64,000 nt of DNA, taken from assembly GCF_030814435.1 (NCBI RefSeq), contig NZ_JAUSUW010000001.1, positions 1 to 64,000 of the forward strand, read 5' to 3'. A model generated the notes under the pieces. That model did not search any database and had not been told where the DNA came from. It saw only the letters and a program-made list of their open reading frames with translations. Below, one piece after another: positions 15,925 through 27,265 of this stretch (position 1 is the stretch's first letter; each line of letters starts with the position of its first letter). The DNA is from Peteryoungia aggregata LMG 23059. Its GTDB lineage: Bacteria > Pseudomonadota > Alphaproteobacteria > Rhizobiales > Rhizobiaceae. Made by a program: the position numbers and the translations under genes.

Positions 15925-16961
15925 TGACCAACAACCCGATCCTGACGCCTGAAAAGCGCGGCGAAGACCTCGATGCAGCGCTGCGCCCGCAGACGCTCGA
16001 CGACTTTACCGGCCAGGCGGAAGCCCGGGCCAATCTGAAGATCTTCATCGAGGCTGCCAAGAACCGCGGCGAGGCGCTGGATCACGTCCTCTTCGTCGGT
16101 CCTCCCGGCCTCGGAAAGACCACGCTTGCCCAGATCATGGCCAAGGAACTCGGGGTGAACTTCCGCTCGACATCAGGCCCTGTGATCGCCAAGGCCGGCG
16201 ATCTCGCGGCTCTTCTGACCAATCTCGAAGAGCGAGACGTGCTCTTCATCGACGAAATCCATCGCCTGAGCCCCGCGGTCGAGGAAATCCTTTATCCGGC
16301 GATGGAAGACTTCCAGCTCGACCTGATCATCGGCGAAGGGCCTGCCGCCCGCTCGGTGAAGATCGACCTGTCGAAGTTCACACTCGTTGCCGCCACCACT
16401 CGCCTCGGCCTTCTGACGACCCCGCTGCGCGACCGTTTCGGCATTCCGGTGCGGCTGAATTTCTACACCGTCGAAGAACTGGAATCGATCGTCCGCCGAG
16501 GCGCTCGCCTGCTCAACCTGCCGATGACCGAAGACGGCGCCCGCGAAGTCGCCCGCCGCGCCCGTGGCACGCCGCGCATCGCCGGCCGCCTGCTCCGCCG
16601 TGTCCGCGATTTTGCCGAAGTCGCGCGTGCCGAAGCCGTCACCCGCCAGATCGCCGATGAGGCACTCACACGACTGAACGTCGACAACATGGGCCTCGAC
16701 CAGCTCGACATGCGCTATCTCTCGATGATCGCGGTAAATTTCGGCGGCGGCCCGGTCGGCATCGAAACCATCGCCGCCGGTCTCTCTGAGCCACGCGATG
16801 CAATCGAGGACATCATCGAGCCCTACATGATCCAGCAGGGTTTCATCCAGCGCACCCCGCGCGGCCGTGTCTTGACGGCCACCGCCTGGAAGCATCTCGG
16901 CATGACGCCACCGAAGGATCTCGAAGCGGCACAATTCCGGCTGACGCTTGAGGATGATTGA
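15921..16961 (+). CDS. ruvB: Holliday junction branch-migration ATPase RuvB
   Basis: 346 aa. It forms hexameric rings that pump DNA through the RuvA-bound junction. Walker A GPPGLGKT is at residues 60-67, Walker B with D111-E112 in LFIDEIH, sensor 1 near the AATTRLG segment, and the winged-helix domain at the C-terminus. The start ATG overlaps the preceding toxin stop; a second ATG follows at 15924. The downstream Nudix gene overlaps its end. The sequence is full length with no damage from the neighbouring module. Confidence 0.96.
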   Translation: MMTNNPILTPEKRGEDLDAALRPQTLDDFTGQAEARANLKIFIEAAKNRGEALDHVLFVGPPGLGKTTLAQIMAKELGVNFRSTSGPVIAKAGDLAALLTNLEERDVLFIDEIHRLSPAVEEILYPAMEDFQLDLIIGEGPAARSVKIDLSKFTLVAATTRLGLLTTPLRDRFGIPVRLNFYTVEELESIVRRGARLLNLPMTEDGAREVARRARGTPRIAGRLLRRVRDFAEVARAEAVTRQIADEALTRLNVDNMGLDQLDMRYLSMIAVNFGGGPVGIETIAAGLSEPRDAIEDIIEPYMIQQGFIQRTPRGRVLTATAWKHLGMTPPKDLEAAQFRLTLEDD

Positions 16962-17481
16962 CCCCGTGTCCAAACGCACCCTGATCACCATCAAGGACGG
17001 CAAGCGGCGCTTCAACCATCGCATCGCCGGCCTCGCCTTCCGCGACGGCCATGTGCTGGTCCACCGCGCCACCCACGAAACCTTCTGGACCTTCCCCGGT
17101 GGCCGCGCCGAGATCGGCGAGACATCGACGGAAACGCTGGTCCGCGAGATGCAGGAGGAGCTGGGCGTCGAGGCTAAGGTCGGTGAGCTGCTCTGGATCG
17201 TCGAGAACTTCTTCGACTACGAGGACAAGGCCTGGCACGAGCTCGGATTCTATTACCGGATGGAGATCGCGGACCACTTCCCCTTCCATCCCACCGACAT
17301 CGTCCACCGCAACGAAGACGGCAAGAACAGCCTGGAGTTCAAATGGGTCGCCGCAACGAAGCAGGCGCTGAAAGAGCTCGATATTCCACCCTATTTCATC
17401 GCCGACGAGATCGAGACCTTGCCGACGACACCGAAACACATCGTCTGGCATGACGGCGATCTCGACGAGAAGCAGGGCTGA
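16954..17481 (+). CDS. Nudix hydrolase
   Basis: 175 aa. Nudix enzymes cleave nucleoside diphosphates linked to another moiety. The full Nudix box is present at residues 50-72 (G50, E56, R64, E65, E68, E69, G71). The ATG at 16954 overlaps the last codons of ruvB; a GTG at 16966 is an alternative with a better-placed GAGG. It is likely transcribed with ruvB. A repair-linked role in cleaning damaged nucleotides would fit the context, but the substrate is not readable from the sequence. Confidence 0.87.
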   Translation: MIDPVSKRTLITIKDGKRRFNHRIAGLAFRDGHVLVHRATHETFWTFPGGRAEIGETSTETLVREMQEELGVEAKVGELLWIVENFFDYEDKAWHELGFYYRMEIADHFPFHPTDIVHRNEDGKNSLEFKWVAATKQALKELDIPPYFIADEIETLPTTPKHIVWHDGDLDEKQG

Positions 17482-17539
17482 GACTGGCTTACCCCTGCGG
17501 ATTCTGCTAGGTGCCGCCAGAAATCAGCGAGGACAGGGC

Positions 17540-17983
17540 GTGGACGAGACAAGATCCATTTCACTTTGCGGCGAGATCCGGGACGACGTGCATCACCTCA
17601 TCCAGCGCGTCTATTATGAGGACACCGATTTCTCCGGCGCCGTCTATCATGCCCGTTACCTGCACTTCATGGAGCGCGCCCGCACCGACTATCTGCGCTG
17701 CCTTGGCGTCGAGCAGTCGGGGCTTTTCGAGACCTCGGACGAAGGGCTCGCCTTCATGGTCCATCGCATGGAGATCGACTTCAAGGCCCCGGCCCGCATG
17801 GATGACATCGTCACGATCCTGACCCGCACCGAGAAGGCGGGCGGCGCCAAGATGATCCTGCAGCAGGAGATACGCCGCGGCGAGCAACTCTTGATTTCGG
17901 CCAAGGTCGTGATCGCCGTCGTCAATCGCAACGGAAGGCCGCGCCGCCTGCCGGAAGATCTCGCCAGACAGTTCCTCGGCTGA
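17540..17983 (+). CDS. ybgC: Tol-Pal-associated acyl-CoA thioesterase YbgC
   Basis: 147 aa, GTG start with GAGG ten bases upstream. It has the single-hotdog fold of the 4-hydroxybenzoyl-CoA thioesterase family. The signature YYEDTD, followed by the VYHARYLHFMERAR block (about residues 25-47), is typical of YbgC. It is encoded before tolQ, as in most proteobacteria, and the E. coli protein associates with phospholipid synthesis enzymes at the membrane. The spacing to tolQ (~250 bp) suggests that tolQ may have its own promoter. Confidence 0.92.
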   Translation: MDETRSISLCGEIRDDVHHLIQRVYYEDTDFSGAVYHARYLHFMERARTDYLRCLGVEQSGLFETSDEGLAFMVHRMEIDFKAPARMDDIVTILTRTEKAGGAKMILQQEIRRGEQLLISAKVVIAVVNRNGRPRRLPEDLARQFLG

Positions 17984-18229
17984 ATTCACAAAGCCCTGAT
18001 TGAAGCGTCCGGTAACACCTTTTTAACCTTAATCGGGTCTTACTCCGAGCTTGGAAGTTTGTGCAGCGCACGCCTTCCTTTGACCAAATTTTCATCCCAG
18101 AAGCACTCTGGGAGCTAAGGCGGGAAAAGGGTTTCGGCGGCTGCGACCGCACAAGTTTTCCACCAGTAAAGCTCATATCGCCGCCCGGTCCAACCCACCG
18201 GGCGTTTGGATTTCGGGGAATTGAAGGCG

Positions 18230-18949
18230 ATGGAACAAGTTGGAATGGCGGCAGCGACCCATGACGTGAGCCTTTGGGGCCTCTTCATGCAGGCGGGCCT
18301 GATCGTCAAGCTCGTCATGATCGGCCTGATGGCTGCCTCCGTCTGGACCTGGGCCATCGTCATCGACAAGTATCTGAGCTACGCCCGCGCCCGTCGCCAG
18401 TTCGACCAGTTCGAACAGGTGTTCTGGTCCGGCCAGTCGCTCGAAGAGCTCTATCGCACCCTTGCCGAGCGCAACAACACCGGCCTTGCCGCCATCTTCG
18501 TCGCCGCCATGCGCGAGTGGAAGAAGAGCTTCGAGCGCGGCGCCCGCTCGCCGATCGGCCTTCAAATGCGTATCGACCGTGCCATGGATGTGACGATGGC
18601 ACGCGAGTCCGAAACGCTAGAATCGCGCCTGTCGTCGCTCGCCACGATCGGCTCCGCCGGTCCCTTTATCGGTCTCTTCGGTACCGTTATCGGCATCATG
18701 ACCTCGTTCCAGGCTATCGCCGGCTCGAACAATGCCAGCCTCGCGGTCGTCGCACCGGGTATCGCCGAAGCGCTGCTCGCAACCGCAATCGGCCTGATCG
18801 CCGCTATTCCCGCGGTCATCGCTTACAACAAGTTCTCCGGCGAAGCGGGCAAGCTCTCGTCGCGCATGGAAGGCTTCGCAGACGAGTTCTCGGCCATCCT
18901 GTCGCGTCAGATCGACGAGAAGCTGCAGCCGCGCCAGGCGGCACAGTAA
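18230..18949 (+). CDS. tolQ: Tol-Pal proton channel subunit TolQ
   Basis: 239 aa. TolQ and TolR form the inner-membrane proton channel that energises TolA during envelope constriction. Three membrane segments are visible: about 15-40, then near 140-165 (IGSAGPFIGLFGTVIGI region) and 175-200 (ALLATAIGLIAAIPAV). The large cytoplasmic loop lies between the first two. The ATG at 18230 has GAAGG upstream. It begins the tolQRAB run. A GC-rich hairpin (CGCCCGGT/ACCGGGCG, near 18180-18203) lies in its leader. Confidence 0.94.
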   Translation: MEQVGMAAATHDVSLWGLFMQAGLIVKLVMIGLMAASVWTWAIVIDKYLSYARARRQFDQFEQVFWSGQSLEELYRTLAERNNTGLAAIFVAAMREWKKSFERGARSPIGLQMRIDRAMDVTMARESETLESRLSSLATIGSAGPFIGLFGTVIGIMTSFQAIAGSNNASLAVVAPGIAEALLATAIGLIAAIPAVIAYNKFSGEAGKLSSRMEGFADEFSAILSRQIDEKLQPRQAAQ

Positions 18950-18973
18950 GGCCCGGAAGGCAGGAGACGCATC

Positions 18974-19426
18974 ATGGGTATGTCGGTCGGATCGGGTAGC
19001 AAGGGTGGCGGACGCCGCGGACGTCGCGGTGGCAAGAAAGCCCTCGTCAGCGAAATCAACGTCACACCCTTTGTCGACGTTGTGCTCGTGCTTCTGATCA
19101 TCTTCATGGTCGCCGCACCGATGATGACCGTCGGCGTGCCGATCGACCTGCCGCAGACCCAGGCCAAGGCGATGAGCAGCGAGAACCAGCCGATCACCGT
19201 CTCGGTCAATCCGGCGGGCGAGATCTACCTGCAGGAAACGGCGATCCCGATCGAGGAAGTCGTGCCGAAGCTGCAGGCGATCGCCACCACCGGCTACAAT
19301 GAACGTATTTTCGTCCGCGCCGATACCGCCGCCACCTATGGCATTGTCATGCAGGTCATGGCGCGGATTTCGTCGGCCGGCTTCACCAATATCGGTCTTG
19401 TGACCTTGCAGGAACAGCAGAATTGA
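18974..19426 (+). CDS. tolR: Tol-Pal channel subunit TolR
   Basis: 150 aa. A basic Gly/Arg/Lys-rich N-terminus precedes a single membrane helix (about 32-50), and a periplasmic domain follows. The proton-relaying aspartate is D35 in the TPFVDVVLVL motif, shared with ExbD and MotB-like stators. It lies 24 bp after tolQ with GGAG before the ATG. The N-terminal basic run is longer than in enterobacterial TolR, as is common in alphaproteobacteria. Confidence 0.94.
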   Translation: MGMSVGSGSKGGGRRGRRGGKKALVSEINVTPFVDVVLVLLIIFMVAAPMMTVGVPIDLPQTQAKAMSSENQPITVSVNPAGEIYLQETAIPIEEVVPKLQAIATTGYNERIFVRADTAATYGIVMQVMARISSAGFTNIGLVTLQEQQN

Positions 19427-19436
19427 TCGGACGGAC

Positions 19437-20465
19437 ATGAAGGGCAGCCTCTTCACATCCTCGTTTCTGCACACACTGGCGCTCTCTGCAGCCCTGGTGA
19501 GCCTCGGCTCGCCTGAAAAGCTGGAGATGGCGCCGATGGAAACCCTCCCCGTCGATATCGTGCCGATCTCGGAATTCACCCAGATCCAGCAGGGCTCCAA
19601 GACGGCACCGCTGGCGGAGACATCCGCACCCGTGCCGACGAAAAAGCCGCCGATCGCCGAACCGGCTGAGAACTTCGGTGACAATGAAGTCGACCTGAAA
19701 TCGCCTCCCACGCCGTCACAGCGCCCTGTCGAGCAGGAAGTTGCCGCAGCACCGAAGAAGGTGGAGACGCCGGCACCGACCCCTGATCCGGAAGTGAATG
19801 AGGTGAAGGAAGTCGTGCCCGAAGAGACGGCACCGCCACCGGAACCCGAAACACAGCCGACCGAAGAGGCCGTGCCGGAAGAAGCCGTCGCCGAAGAGAT
19901 CCCGCTGCCCGAGAAGGCGCCGATCCCGGCTGCCCGCCCGAAACCCGAGATCGCCAAGCCGGCAGAGACGAAGCCGAAGCCTGACGCCAAGAAGGACACC
20001 AAGGCCCAGGAGACCGCGAAGTCGAAGCCGCAGATGGAAAGCGACTTCAACGCCGACGATGTGGCGGCCCTCCTCAACAAGACAGATGCAGCCGGTGGCG
20101 GCGCCAAGCGCTCGACCGCGCCCGAGGCACTCGGCGGCAGCACCAACACCGGTGGCTCGACATTGAGTCAGAGCGAGCTAGACGCGCTGCGCGGCATCAT
20201 CCAGGACAACTGGCTGATCACCCCGGGCATGGCCGATGCCGCAGACGTACGCATCAGGGTGACCTTCCGCCTCGACCAGAACGGTGCGCTTGTCGGCGAG
20301 CCCGAGGCCACAGCGACCGGCGGTTCTCCTCAGGCCCAACAGGTTCTGATGAGCGGCGCCGTGCGCGCCGTACGCAAGTCCGCCCCCTTCACAAATCTGC
20401 CCCCGGACAAATACGACGCTTGGTCTGAAGTTGTCGTCAATTTCGACCCCAGCGAACTGATGTAA
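19437..20465 (+). CDS. tolA: TolA, envelope-spanning Tol-Pal protein
   Basis: 342 aa. TolA links the TolQR channel to TolB and Pal. A membrane anchor lies at about residues 8-25. A long Pro/Glu/Lys-rich periplasmic stretch (about 45-215) replaces the Ala/Lys-rich helix of E. coli TolA. A C-terminal TonB/TolA-like domain (about 235-342) ends in the SEVVVNFDP strand. It lies 10 bp after tolR. Overall similarity to E. coli TolA is expected to be low; the identity rests on position, topology and the terminal domain. Confidence 0.88.
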   Translation: MKGSLFTSSFLHTLALSAALVSLGSPEKLEMAPMETLPVDIVPISEFTQIQQGSKTAPLAETSAPVPTKKPPIAEPAENFGDNEVDLKSPPTPSQRPVEQEVAAAPKKVETPAPTPDPEVNEVKEVVPEETAPPPEPETQPTEEAVPEEAVAEEIPLPEKAPIPAARPKPEIAKPAETKPKPDAKKDTKAQETAKSKPQMESDFNADDVAALLNKTDAAGGGAKRSTAPEALGGSTNTGGSTLSQSELDALRGIIQDNWLITPGMADAADVRIRVTFRLDQNGALVGEPEATATGGSPQAQQVLMSGAVRAVRKSAPFTNLPPDKYDAWSEVVVNFDPSELM

Positions 20466-20486
20466 GAGCTGAAAGGCTTGGTAAGC

Positions 20487-21791
20487 ATGAAAACTCTCCT
20501 CCTCCGAATTCTGCTGGTCTGTGCCGGCATGGCGGGCGCCTTCGTCGCCCCGGCGAATGCGACCGTCGAAATCAACATCAACCGCGGCAACGTCCAGCCG
20601 CTGCCGATCGCGATCACCGACTTCATCTCGGCCGACGGCATCGGCGCCCAGATCTCCGCTGTGGTCGAAGCCGACCTCAAGCGTTCGGGTCTCTTCGCGC
20701 CGGTCAATCGCGCGGCCTTCATCGAGAAGATCCAGAACCCGGACCAGGCACCGCGCTTCCCCGACTGGACGGCTCTCAAGGCCGAAGCACTCGTGGTCGG
20801 TCGGATCGCCCGCGAGCCGGATGGCCGCCTGCGCGCCGAATTCCGCCTGTGGGACACCTTCGGCGGCCAGCAGATGACGGGCCAGCAGTTCTTCACCGAC
20901 CCGAAGAACTGGCGCCGTGTCGCCCACATGATCGCCGACGCCATTTATGAGCGTATCACAGGCGAAAAAGGCTATTTCGATACCCGCATCGTCTTTGTCT
21001 CCGAAAGCGGCCCCAAGACCGACCGCAAGCGCCAGCTCGCGATCATGGACCAGGATGGCGAGAACATGCGCCCCCTCACGAGCTCCAAGGACATCGTGCT
21101 GACGCCGCGCTTCTCGCCAAACCGCCAGGAAATCACCTACATGTCCTTCGAAGGCGACCAGCCGCGCGTCTATCTGCTGCAGCTGGAAACCGGTTCTCGT
21201 GAGGTCGTGGGCAATTTCCCCGGAATGACATTTGCGCCGCGCTTCTCGCCGGATGGCCAGCGGGTCATCATGAGCCTGCAGCAGGACGGAAACGCCAACA
21301 TCTATACGATGGACCTTCGTTCGCGCACCACGACGCGCCTGACTTCGACCGCAGCGATCGACACCTCGCCCTCCTATTCGCCGGATGGCAACCAGATCGT
21401 CTTCGAAAGCGATCGGGGCGGCCGCCAGCAGCTCTACATCATGGGTGCCGATGGCTCCGGCCAGCGCCGCATCTCCTTTGGTGACGGTTCATACTCGACC
21501 CCGGTCTGGTCTCCGCGTGGCGACCTGATCGCCTTCACCAAGCAGTCGGGCGGCAAGTTCTCGATTGGCGTGATGAAGACGGATGGTTCCGGTGAGCGTA
21601 TCCTCACCACCGGCTTCCACAACGAAGGCCCGACCTGGGCTCCGAATGGCCGCGTGCTGATGTTCTTCCGCCAGAACGCCGGCGCAGGTGGTCCTCAACT
21701 CTACTCGATCGACCTGACGGGCTACAACGAACAGCTGGTGAAGACGCCATCCTTCGCCTCTGACCCGGCATGGTCGCCGCTGATGGAATAG
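20487..21791 (+). CDS. tolB: TolB, periplasmic Tol-Pal beta-propeller
   Basis: 434 aa. A cleavable signal peptide ends at about residue 25 (APANA). The N-terminal alpha/beta domain (about 27-165) is followed by a six-bladed propeller built of FSPDG/YSPDG repeats, visible at least four times. TolB binds Pal and the TolA C-terminus. The ATG at 20487 is supported by GAAAGG upstream and the signal peptide; an upstream TTG would spoil it. A terminator follows, so pal is probably also transcribed from its own promoter. Confidence 0.95.
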   Translation: MKTLLLRILLVCAGMAGAFVAPANATVEININRGNVQPLPIAITDFISADGIGAQISAVVEADLKRSGLFAPVNRAAFIEKIQNPDQAPRFPDWTALKAEALVVGRIAREPDGRLRAEFRLWDTFGGQQMTGQQFFTDPKNWRRVAHMIADAIYERITGEKGYFDTRIVFVSESGPKTDRKRQLAIMDQDGENMRPLTSSKDIVLTPRFSPNRQEITYMSFEGDQPRVYLLQLETGSREVVGNFPGMTFAPRFSPDGQRVIMSLQQDGNANIYTMDLRSRTTTRLTSTAAIDTSPSYSPDGNQIVFESDRGGRQQLYIMGADGSGQRRISFGDGSYSTPVWSPRGDLIAFTKQSGGKFSIGVMKTDGSGERILTTGFHNEGPTWAPNGRVLMFFRQNAGAGGPQLYSIDLTGYNEQLVKTPSFASDPAWSPLME

Positions 21792-21798
21792 TGATCGC

Positions 21799-21824
21799 AA
21801 AGAGGCGCATTTGCGCCTCTTTCT
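21799..21824 (+). terminator. Terminator after tolB
   Basis: A 10-bp stem AAAGAGGCGC/GCGCCTCTTT with an ATTT loop, eight bases after the tolB stop. Confidence 0.8.
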
Positions 21825-21874
21825 CGCCGCAAACGGCCTTCAGATCCGGCCATACAGGCGTGAATTGATCACTT

Positions 21875-21918
21875 GTTAACCACGATTGTTGGAAGCCGGT
21901 TAACCGCGATTGGTTAAG
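21875..21918. promoter_or_regulatory. Tandem GTTAACC(A/G)CGATTG repeats upstream of pal
   Basis: Two 14-bp copies at 21875-21888 and 21899-21912 differ at one base and are 24 bp apart. A third TTAA follows (21914-21917). TTAACC resembles the CtrA half-site of Rhizobiales. The repeats end about 40 bp before the pal start and are well placed for control of pal. Confidence 0.45.
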
Positions 21919-21956
21919 GTCCGGCAACCCTAACAGAGAATTCAAGGAGACCGGCA

Positions 21957-22493
21957 ATGAGCCGCATTCATTCCCCGGCCACGAGCCGTCTGCAGAAAAT
22001 GGCAACCAACCCGGCCATGGTCGCATTTGCCGTGGCGCTTGCCCTCGCAGGCTGCGCCAACAAGAAGAACCTGCCCAACAGCGCCGGTGAACTCGGTCTC
22101 GGCGCGGGCGCCGGTGCAGCGACCCCGGGCTCGGCCCAGGACTTCACCGTCAATGTCGGCGACCGCATCTTCTTCGACACCGATTCGACGGCAATCCGCG
22201 CCGATGCCGCCCAGACGCTCGACCGTCAGGCACAGTGGCTCGCCCGCTACCCGAACTACGCCATCACCATCGAAGGCCATGCCGACGAACGCGGCACCCG
22301 CGAATACAACCTGGCGCTCGGTGCTCGTCGTGCCGCCGCTACGCGCGACTACCTTGCACAGCGTGGCGTTCCGGCGCAGCGCCTGAAGACCATTTCCTAC
22401 GGCAAGGAACGTCCGGTCGCCGTCTGCGACGACATTTCCTGCTGGTCGCAGAACCGTCGCGCCGTCACCGTTCTCGGTGGCGCCGGCATGTGA
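21957..22493 (+). CDS. pal: Peptidoglycan-associated lipoprotein Pal
   Basis: 178 aa. It is an outer-membrane lipoprotein that clamps peptidoglycan. Lipobox LAGC with C33 follows an unusually long N-region, as in rhizobial Pal. The OmpA-like domain (about 68-175) has the FDTDS segment and the EGHADERGTREYN block that binds meso-diaminopimelate. AAGGAGA lies before the ATG. Terminators on both sides make it a separate unit within the tol cluster. Confidence 0.95.
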   Translation: MSRIHSPATSRLQKMATNPAMVAFAVALALAGCANKKNLPNSAGELGLGAGAGAATPGSAQDFTVNVGDRIFFDTDSTAIRADAAQTLDRQAQWLARYPNYAITIEGHADERGTREYNLALGARRAAATRDYLAQRGVPAQRLKTISYGKERPVAVCDDISCWSQNRRAVTVLGGAGM

Positions 22494-22522
22494 TCGGGCC
22501 CACCGGTTATCACCAGCACGTG

Positions 22523-22548
22523 AAGGCGGTCCTCGGGCCGCCTTTTAC
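22523..22548 (+). terminator. Terminator after pal
   Basis: Stem AAGGCGG/CCGCCTT with an 8-nt loop and a TTTT end, 30 bp after the pal stop. Confidence 0.75.
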
Positions 22549-22654
22549 TTTTCTCCATACTTTGGCCGAACTTGGTTGCTTTTTGCAGGCAATTGGGAAA
22601 ACTCCTGTCGGCGCTGGTTCGGCGCAATTCGTCGCGAAAACAGGAAAAAGGAAC

Positions 22655-23641
22655 ATGAACAAACTTGTGATGGCCGCTCTGCTTGCGACGGCCTCGCTGA
22701 CGGGACTGCCTGGATACGCAAACGCGTTCCAGCTGTTTCCGAACGTCCAGTTGGGCCAGAAGACTGTGCCTGAACATTCGCCAAAGGCAGAGGTCCATCT
22801 CGCCCAGGCAACAGACCCGACCCTGCGTGTCCAGCAGCTTGAGGAAGAGATTCGCGCCCTGAACGGCAGGATCGAGGAAATGAGCTTCCAGCTCCTGCAG
22901 ATGCAGGAAGCCATCCGCAAGCAGCAGGAAGACAACGAGTTCCGTTTCCAGGACCTTGAAAAGAAGAGTGGTTCCCTGACCCGTCCCGCAACGGCCGGTG
23001 GCCAGCAGGATTCGGTCGCTGAGATCATCACCGAAACCCCGGACGTCGGCGAAACCGCCGACGCTTCCGGTCTTGGCCAGTCGCCCGGCACGCCCCCCGG
23101 TGAACAGACGCTCGGTTCGATCGCACTCGACGAGAGCGGCATGCCGGTCACCGCAACGTTAAACGAGGACGCCCTCGGTAACGGATCGACGGCCCTGCCG
23201 GGTGTCACCGCCCCCTCGACGGTGCAACAGGCAGCCCCCCAGCAGACTGCGTCGCTGAATTCCGAAAGCGATGTCTACCAGATCGCCTATGCCCATGTGC
23301 TCTCCGGCGACTATTCGCTGGCCGAGAGCGAATTCCGCGATTTCATCGCCGCCTATCCGAGCAGTGCGAAGATCGCAGACGCGAATTTCTGGCTCGGCGA
23401 AGCACTCTACTCCCAGGGCAACTACAACGAGGCAGCCAAGACCTTCCTCAATGCCCACCAGACCTACAACACCTCCCCCAAGGCGCCAGAAATGCTGCTG
23501 AAGCTCGGCATGTCGCTCGCCGCCCTCGAGAACACCGAGACCGCCTGCGCCACGCTGCGCGAAGTCTCCAAACGTTACCCCAAGGCTTCCCGCGCCGTCG
23601 TTTCCAAGGTCGCGAGCGAGCAGAAGCGCCTCGGCTGCTGA
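22655..23641 (+). CDS. cpoB: Tol-Pal cell-division coordinator CpoB (YbgF)
   Basis: 328 aa. A signal peptide ends near residue 24 (YANA). A trimerising coiled coil follows (about 58-103), then a Gln/Thr/Pro-rich linker and a C-terminal tetratricopeptide domain (about 210-325). This is the arrangement of CpoB/YbgF, which couples peptidoglycan synthesis with Tol-driven constriction in E. coli. AGGAAAAAGGA lies before the ATG. The stop overlaps the start of tilS. The linker is longer than in E. coli. Confidence 0.92.
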   Translation: MNKLVMAALLATASLTGLPGYANAFQLFPNVQLGQKTVPEHSPKAEVHLAQATDPTLRVQQLEEEIRALNGRIEEMSFQLLQMQEAIRKQQEDNEFRFQDLEKKSGSLTRPATAGGQQDSVAEIITETPDVGETADASGLGQSPGTPPGEQTLGSIALDESGMPVTATLNEDALGNGSTALPGVTAPSTVQQAAPQQTASLNSESDVYQIAYAHVLSGDYSLAESEFRDFIAAYPSSAKIADANFWLGEALYSQGNYNEAAKTFLNAHQTYNTSPKAPEMLLKLGMSLAALENTETACATLREVSKRYPKASRAVVSKVASEQKRLGC

Positions 23642-24966
23642 TGGCGGCCCCGCTCGCGGCAGGCACTTCCCTGCCCGAACTTTCGCCAGACGCGGCGATC
23701 TCTGAATTCCTTACCTCTCTCCAGCGACCGATGCGCCTGCTCGTCGCGATATCCGGCGGCAGCGATTCGACCGGCCTGCTCGTTGGTCTGGCCCGTGCCT
23801 TGGAGACGCAGCGCTTTCCGCATCGCCATTCCCTTGTCGCCGCCACCGTAGACCATGGCCTCCGATCTGCCTCGACCGAAGAAGCGCGCATGGTGGGCAG
23901 CCTCTGCCACGATCTCGGCATACCGCACCGGATTTCGCGCTGGACAGGCGAAAAGCCGCAGGCCGGTCTTTCCGCTGCCGCTCGGCTAGCGCGCTACCGC
24001 CTGCTCGCCGAAGCGGCGAACGCTCTCGGTGCCGATGCGATCGTCACGGGCCATACGCGCGACGACCAGATCGAAACGGTCACCATGCGCGCCGACCGCG
24101 CGCCGCAAGCGACCCTCGGTATGGCGGGTATGGCGGACGCCACGCTTTATGATCGCCACCTGTGGATCCTGCGCCCGTTCCTGCATACGCGACGCGCCGC
24201 AATCCGCGACGAGTTGCATGCCCTCGGTCGGCCCTGGATCGATGACCCCAGCAACGAAGACACCCGTTATGAGCGGGTCAGGACCCGGAAGGGCAAGGTC
24301 TCGATCGACATCGCACGGATCGAGGACGCAGCGCGAAGACGCCGGGTCCTCTCGACGGCCGCAGCCGCCTGGCTGACGCGCCATGCCTGGACCTTCCCAG
24401 GCCCCTCCGTAGCCATCACGCTTGATGGTTCACCGTCATGTCCTGCAGACATCAGGGACCATGCGCTCGCGGCACTGATCGCCATTCTCGGCGGCAAACC
24501 TCATCGCCCCTCTGCAGACAGCTTCAACCGACTTGTCGATCGTCTCGACTCGGGCGCCGATTTCCGCCTGACCCTGTCCGGCACGCTGGTGCTGCGCCGC
24601 CGCGACAGGCTGTTTCTGCTGCGCGAGAGGCGCGGTCTTTTGCCGCTGCCCGTGCCAGCGGGAACACGTGCCGTCTGGGATGGTCGTTTCGAAGTCGAGA
24701 ACAAAGGCGTGATCGAGGTCATCGTCGAGGCTGGCCCTGTTCCGGTGATCGACCCCGACCTGCCGGGTCCGGTCCGGGCCGCCATGGCTGGCAATGCGCC
24801 GAAAATCCCCTTTTCCAACGGCTTTTCCGGCAATCTTGCGCCAGAGGTCATGGTGAAGCCGCGACTGTCTCTCTTCGCCGACTTCATGCCGGTCTTCGAC
24901 CAGCCTGTCGCCGATGCAATCGGTCGGCTTTTCGGCCTGGAGCCGACGCCAACCTCTCCGATTTAA
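23641..24966 (+). CDS. tilS: tRNA(Ile) lysidine synthetase TilS
   Basis: 441 aa. It converts C34 of the CAT-anticodon isoleucine tRNA to lysidine. The PP-loop SGGSDS is at residues 38-43. VDHGLR and the TGHTRDDQIET motif follow in the N-terminal domain; the C-terminal part is divergent, as usual. Its start overlaps the cpoB stop by one base, implying co-transcription. ftsH follows after ~120 bp, the usual order in alphaproteobacteria. Confidence 0.94.
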   Translation: MAAPLAAGTSLPELSPDAAISEFLTSLQRPMRLLVAISGGSDSTGLLVGLARALETQRFPHRHSLVAATVDHGLRSASTEEARMVGSLCHDLGIPHRISRWTGEKPQAGLSAAARLARYRLLAEAANALGADAIVTGHTRDDQIETVTMRADRAPQATLGMAGMADATLYDRHLWILRPFLHTRRAAIRDELHALGRPWIDDPSNEDTRYERVRTRKGKVSIDIARIEDAARRRRVLSTAAAAWLTRHAWTFPGPSVAITLDGSPSCPADIRDHALAALIAILGGKPHRPSADSFNRLVDRLDSGADFRLTLSGTLVLRRRDRLFLLRERRGLLPLPVPAGTRAVWDGRFEVENKGVIEVIVEAGPVPVIDPDLPGPVRAAMAGNAPKIPFSNGFSGNLAPEVMVKPRLSLFADFMPVFDQPVADAIGRLFGLEPTPTSPI

Positions 24967-25086
24967 GAGTTATTGACGGAAAACGATCTCAGGCTGCCCC
25001 TTTGCCTTGGCAAGGGCGCGGCGCGATCCTATGTTACGAGGTAATTCTGCGGGGCTTCGTCCCGCACCACAGGTTCGGGGAGTTCA

Positions 25087-27018
<1,932 letters not shown>

Positions 27019-27039
27019 GCGAGACCGCAGTCACTGATC

Positions 27040-27066
27040 AAGGCCACCCTCACGGGTGGCCTTTTT
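27040..27066 (+). terminator. Terminator after ftsH
   Basis: A 10-bp perfect stem AAGGCCACCC/GGGTGGCCTT with a TCAC loop and a T run, 22 bp after the stop. Confidence 0.9.
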
Positions 27067-27265
27067 CGTTCAGCCAGCCCCGCACCGCAGAATCCGGTGG
27101 ACGACATGTGCATCAGTAACGCCATGTAATCGGCTTTTGCGCTATTTTACGTGTTCTCCGGCGCATTCTATGGCATGAGCAGCCAACCGAATGTCCCCAG
27201 GCGATCGCTGAATGATGATTGCAGCCCGCTCCGGGAGACCTCGAAATAGACTTGAAGGACAACAG

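Noticed and set aside
18179-18203. Terminator or riboswitch before tolQ
   Set aside because: The CGCCCGGT/ACCGGGCG hairpin is followed only by TTTGGATTT, lies 27 bp before the start and matches no known riboswitch; at most an attenuator-like leader hairpin.
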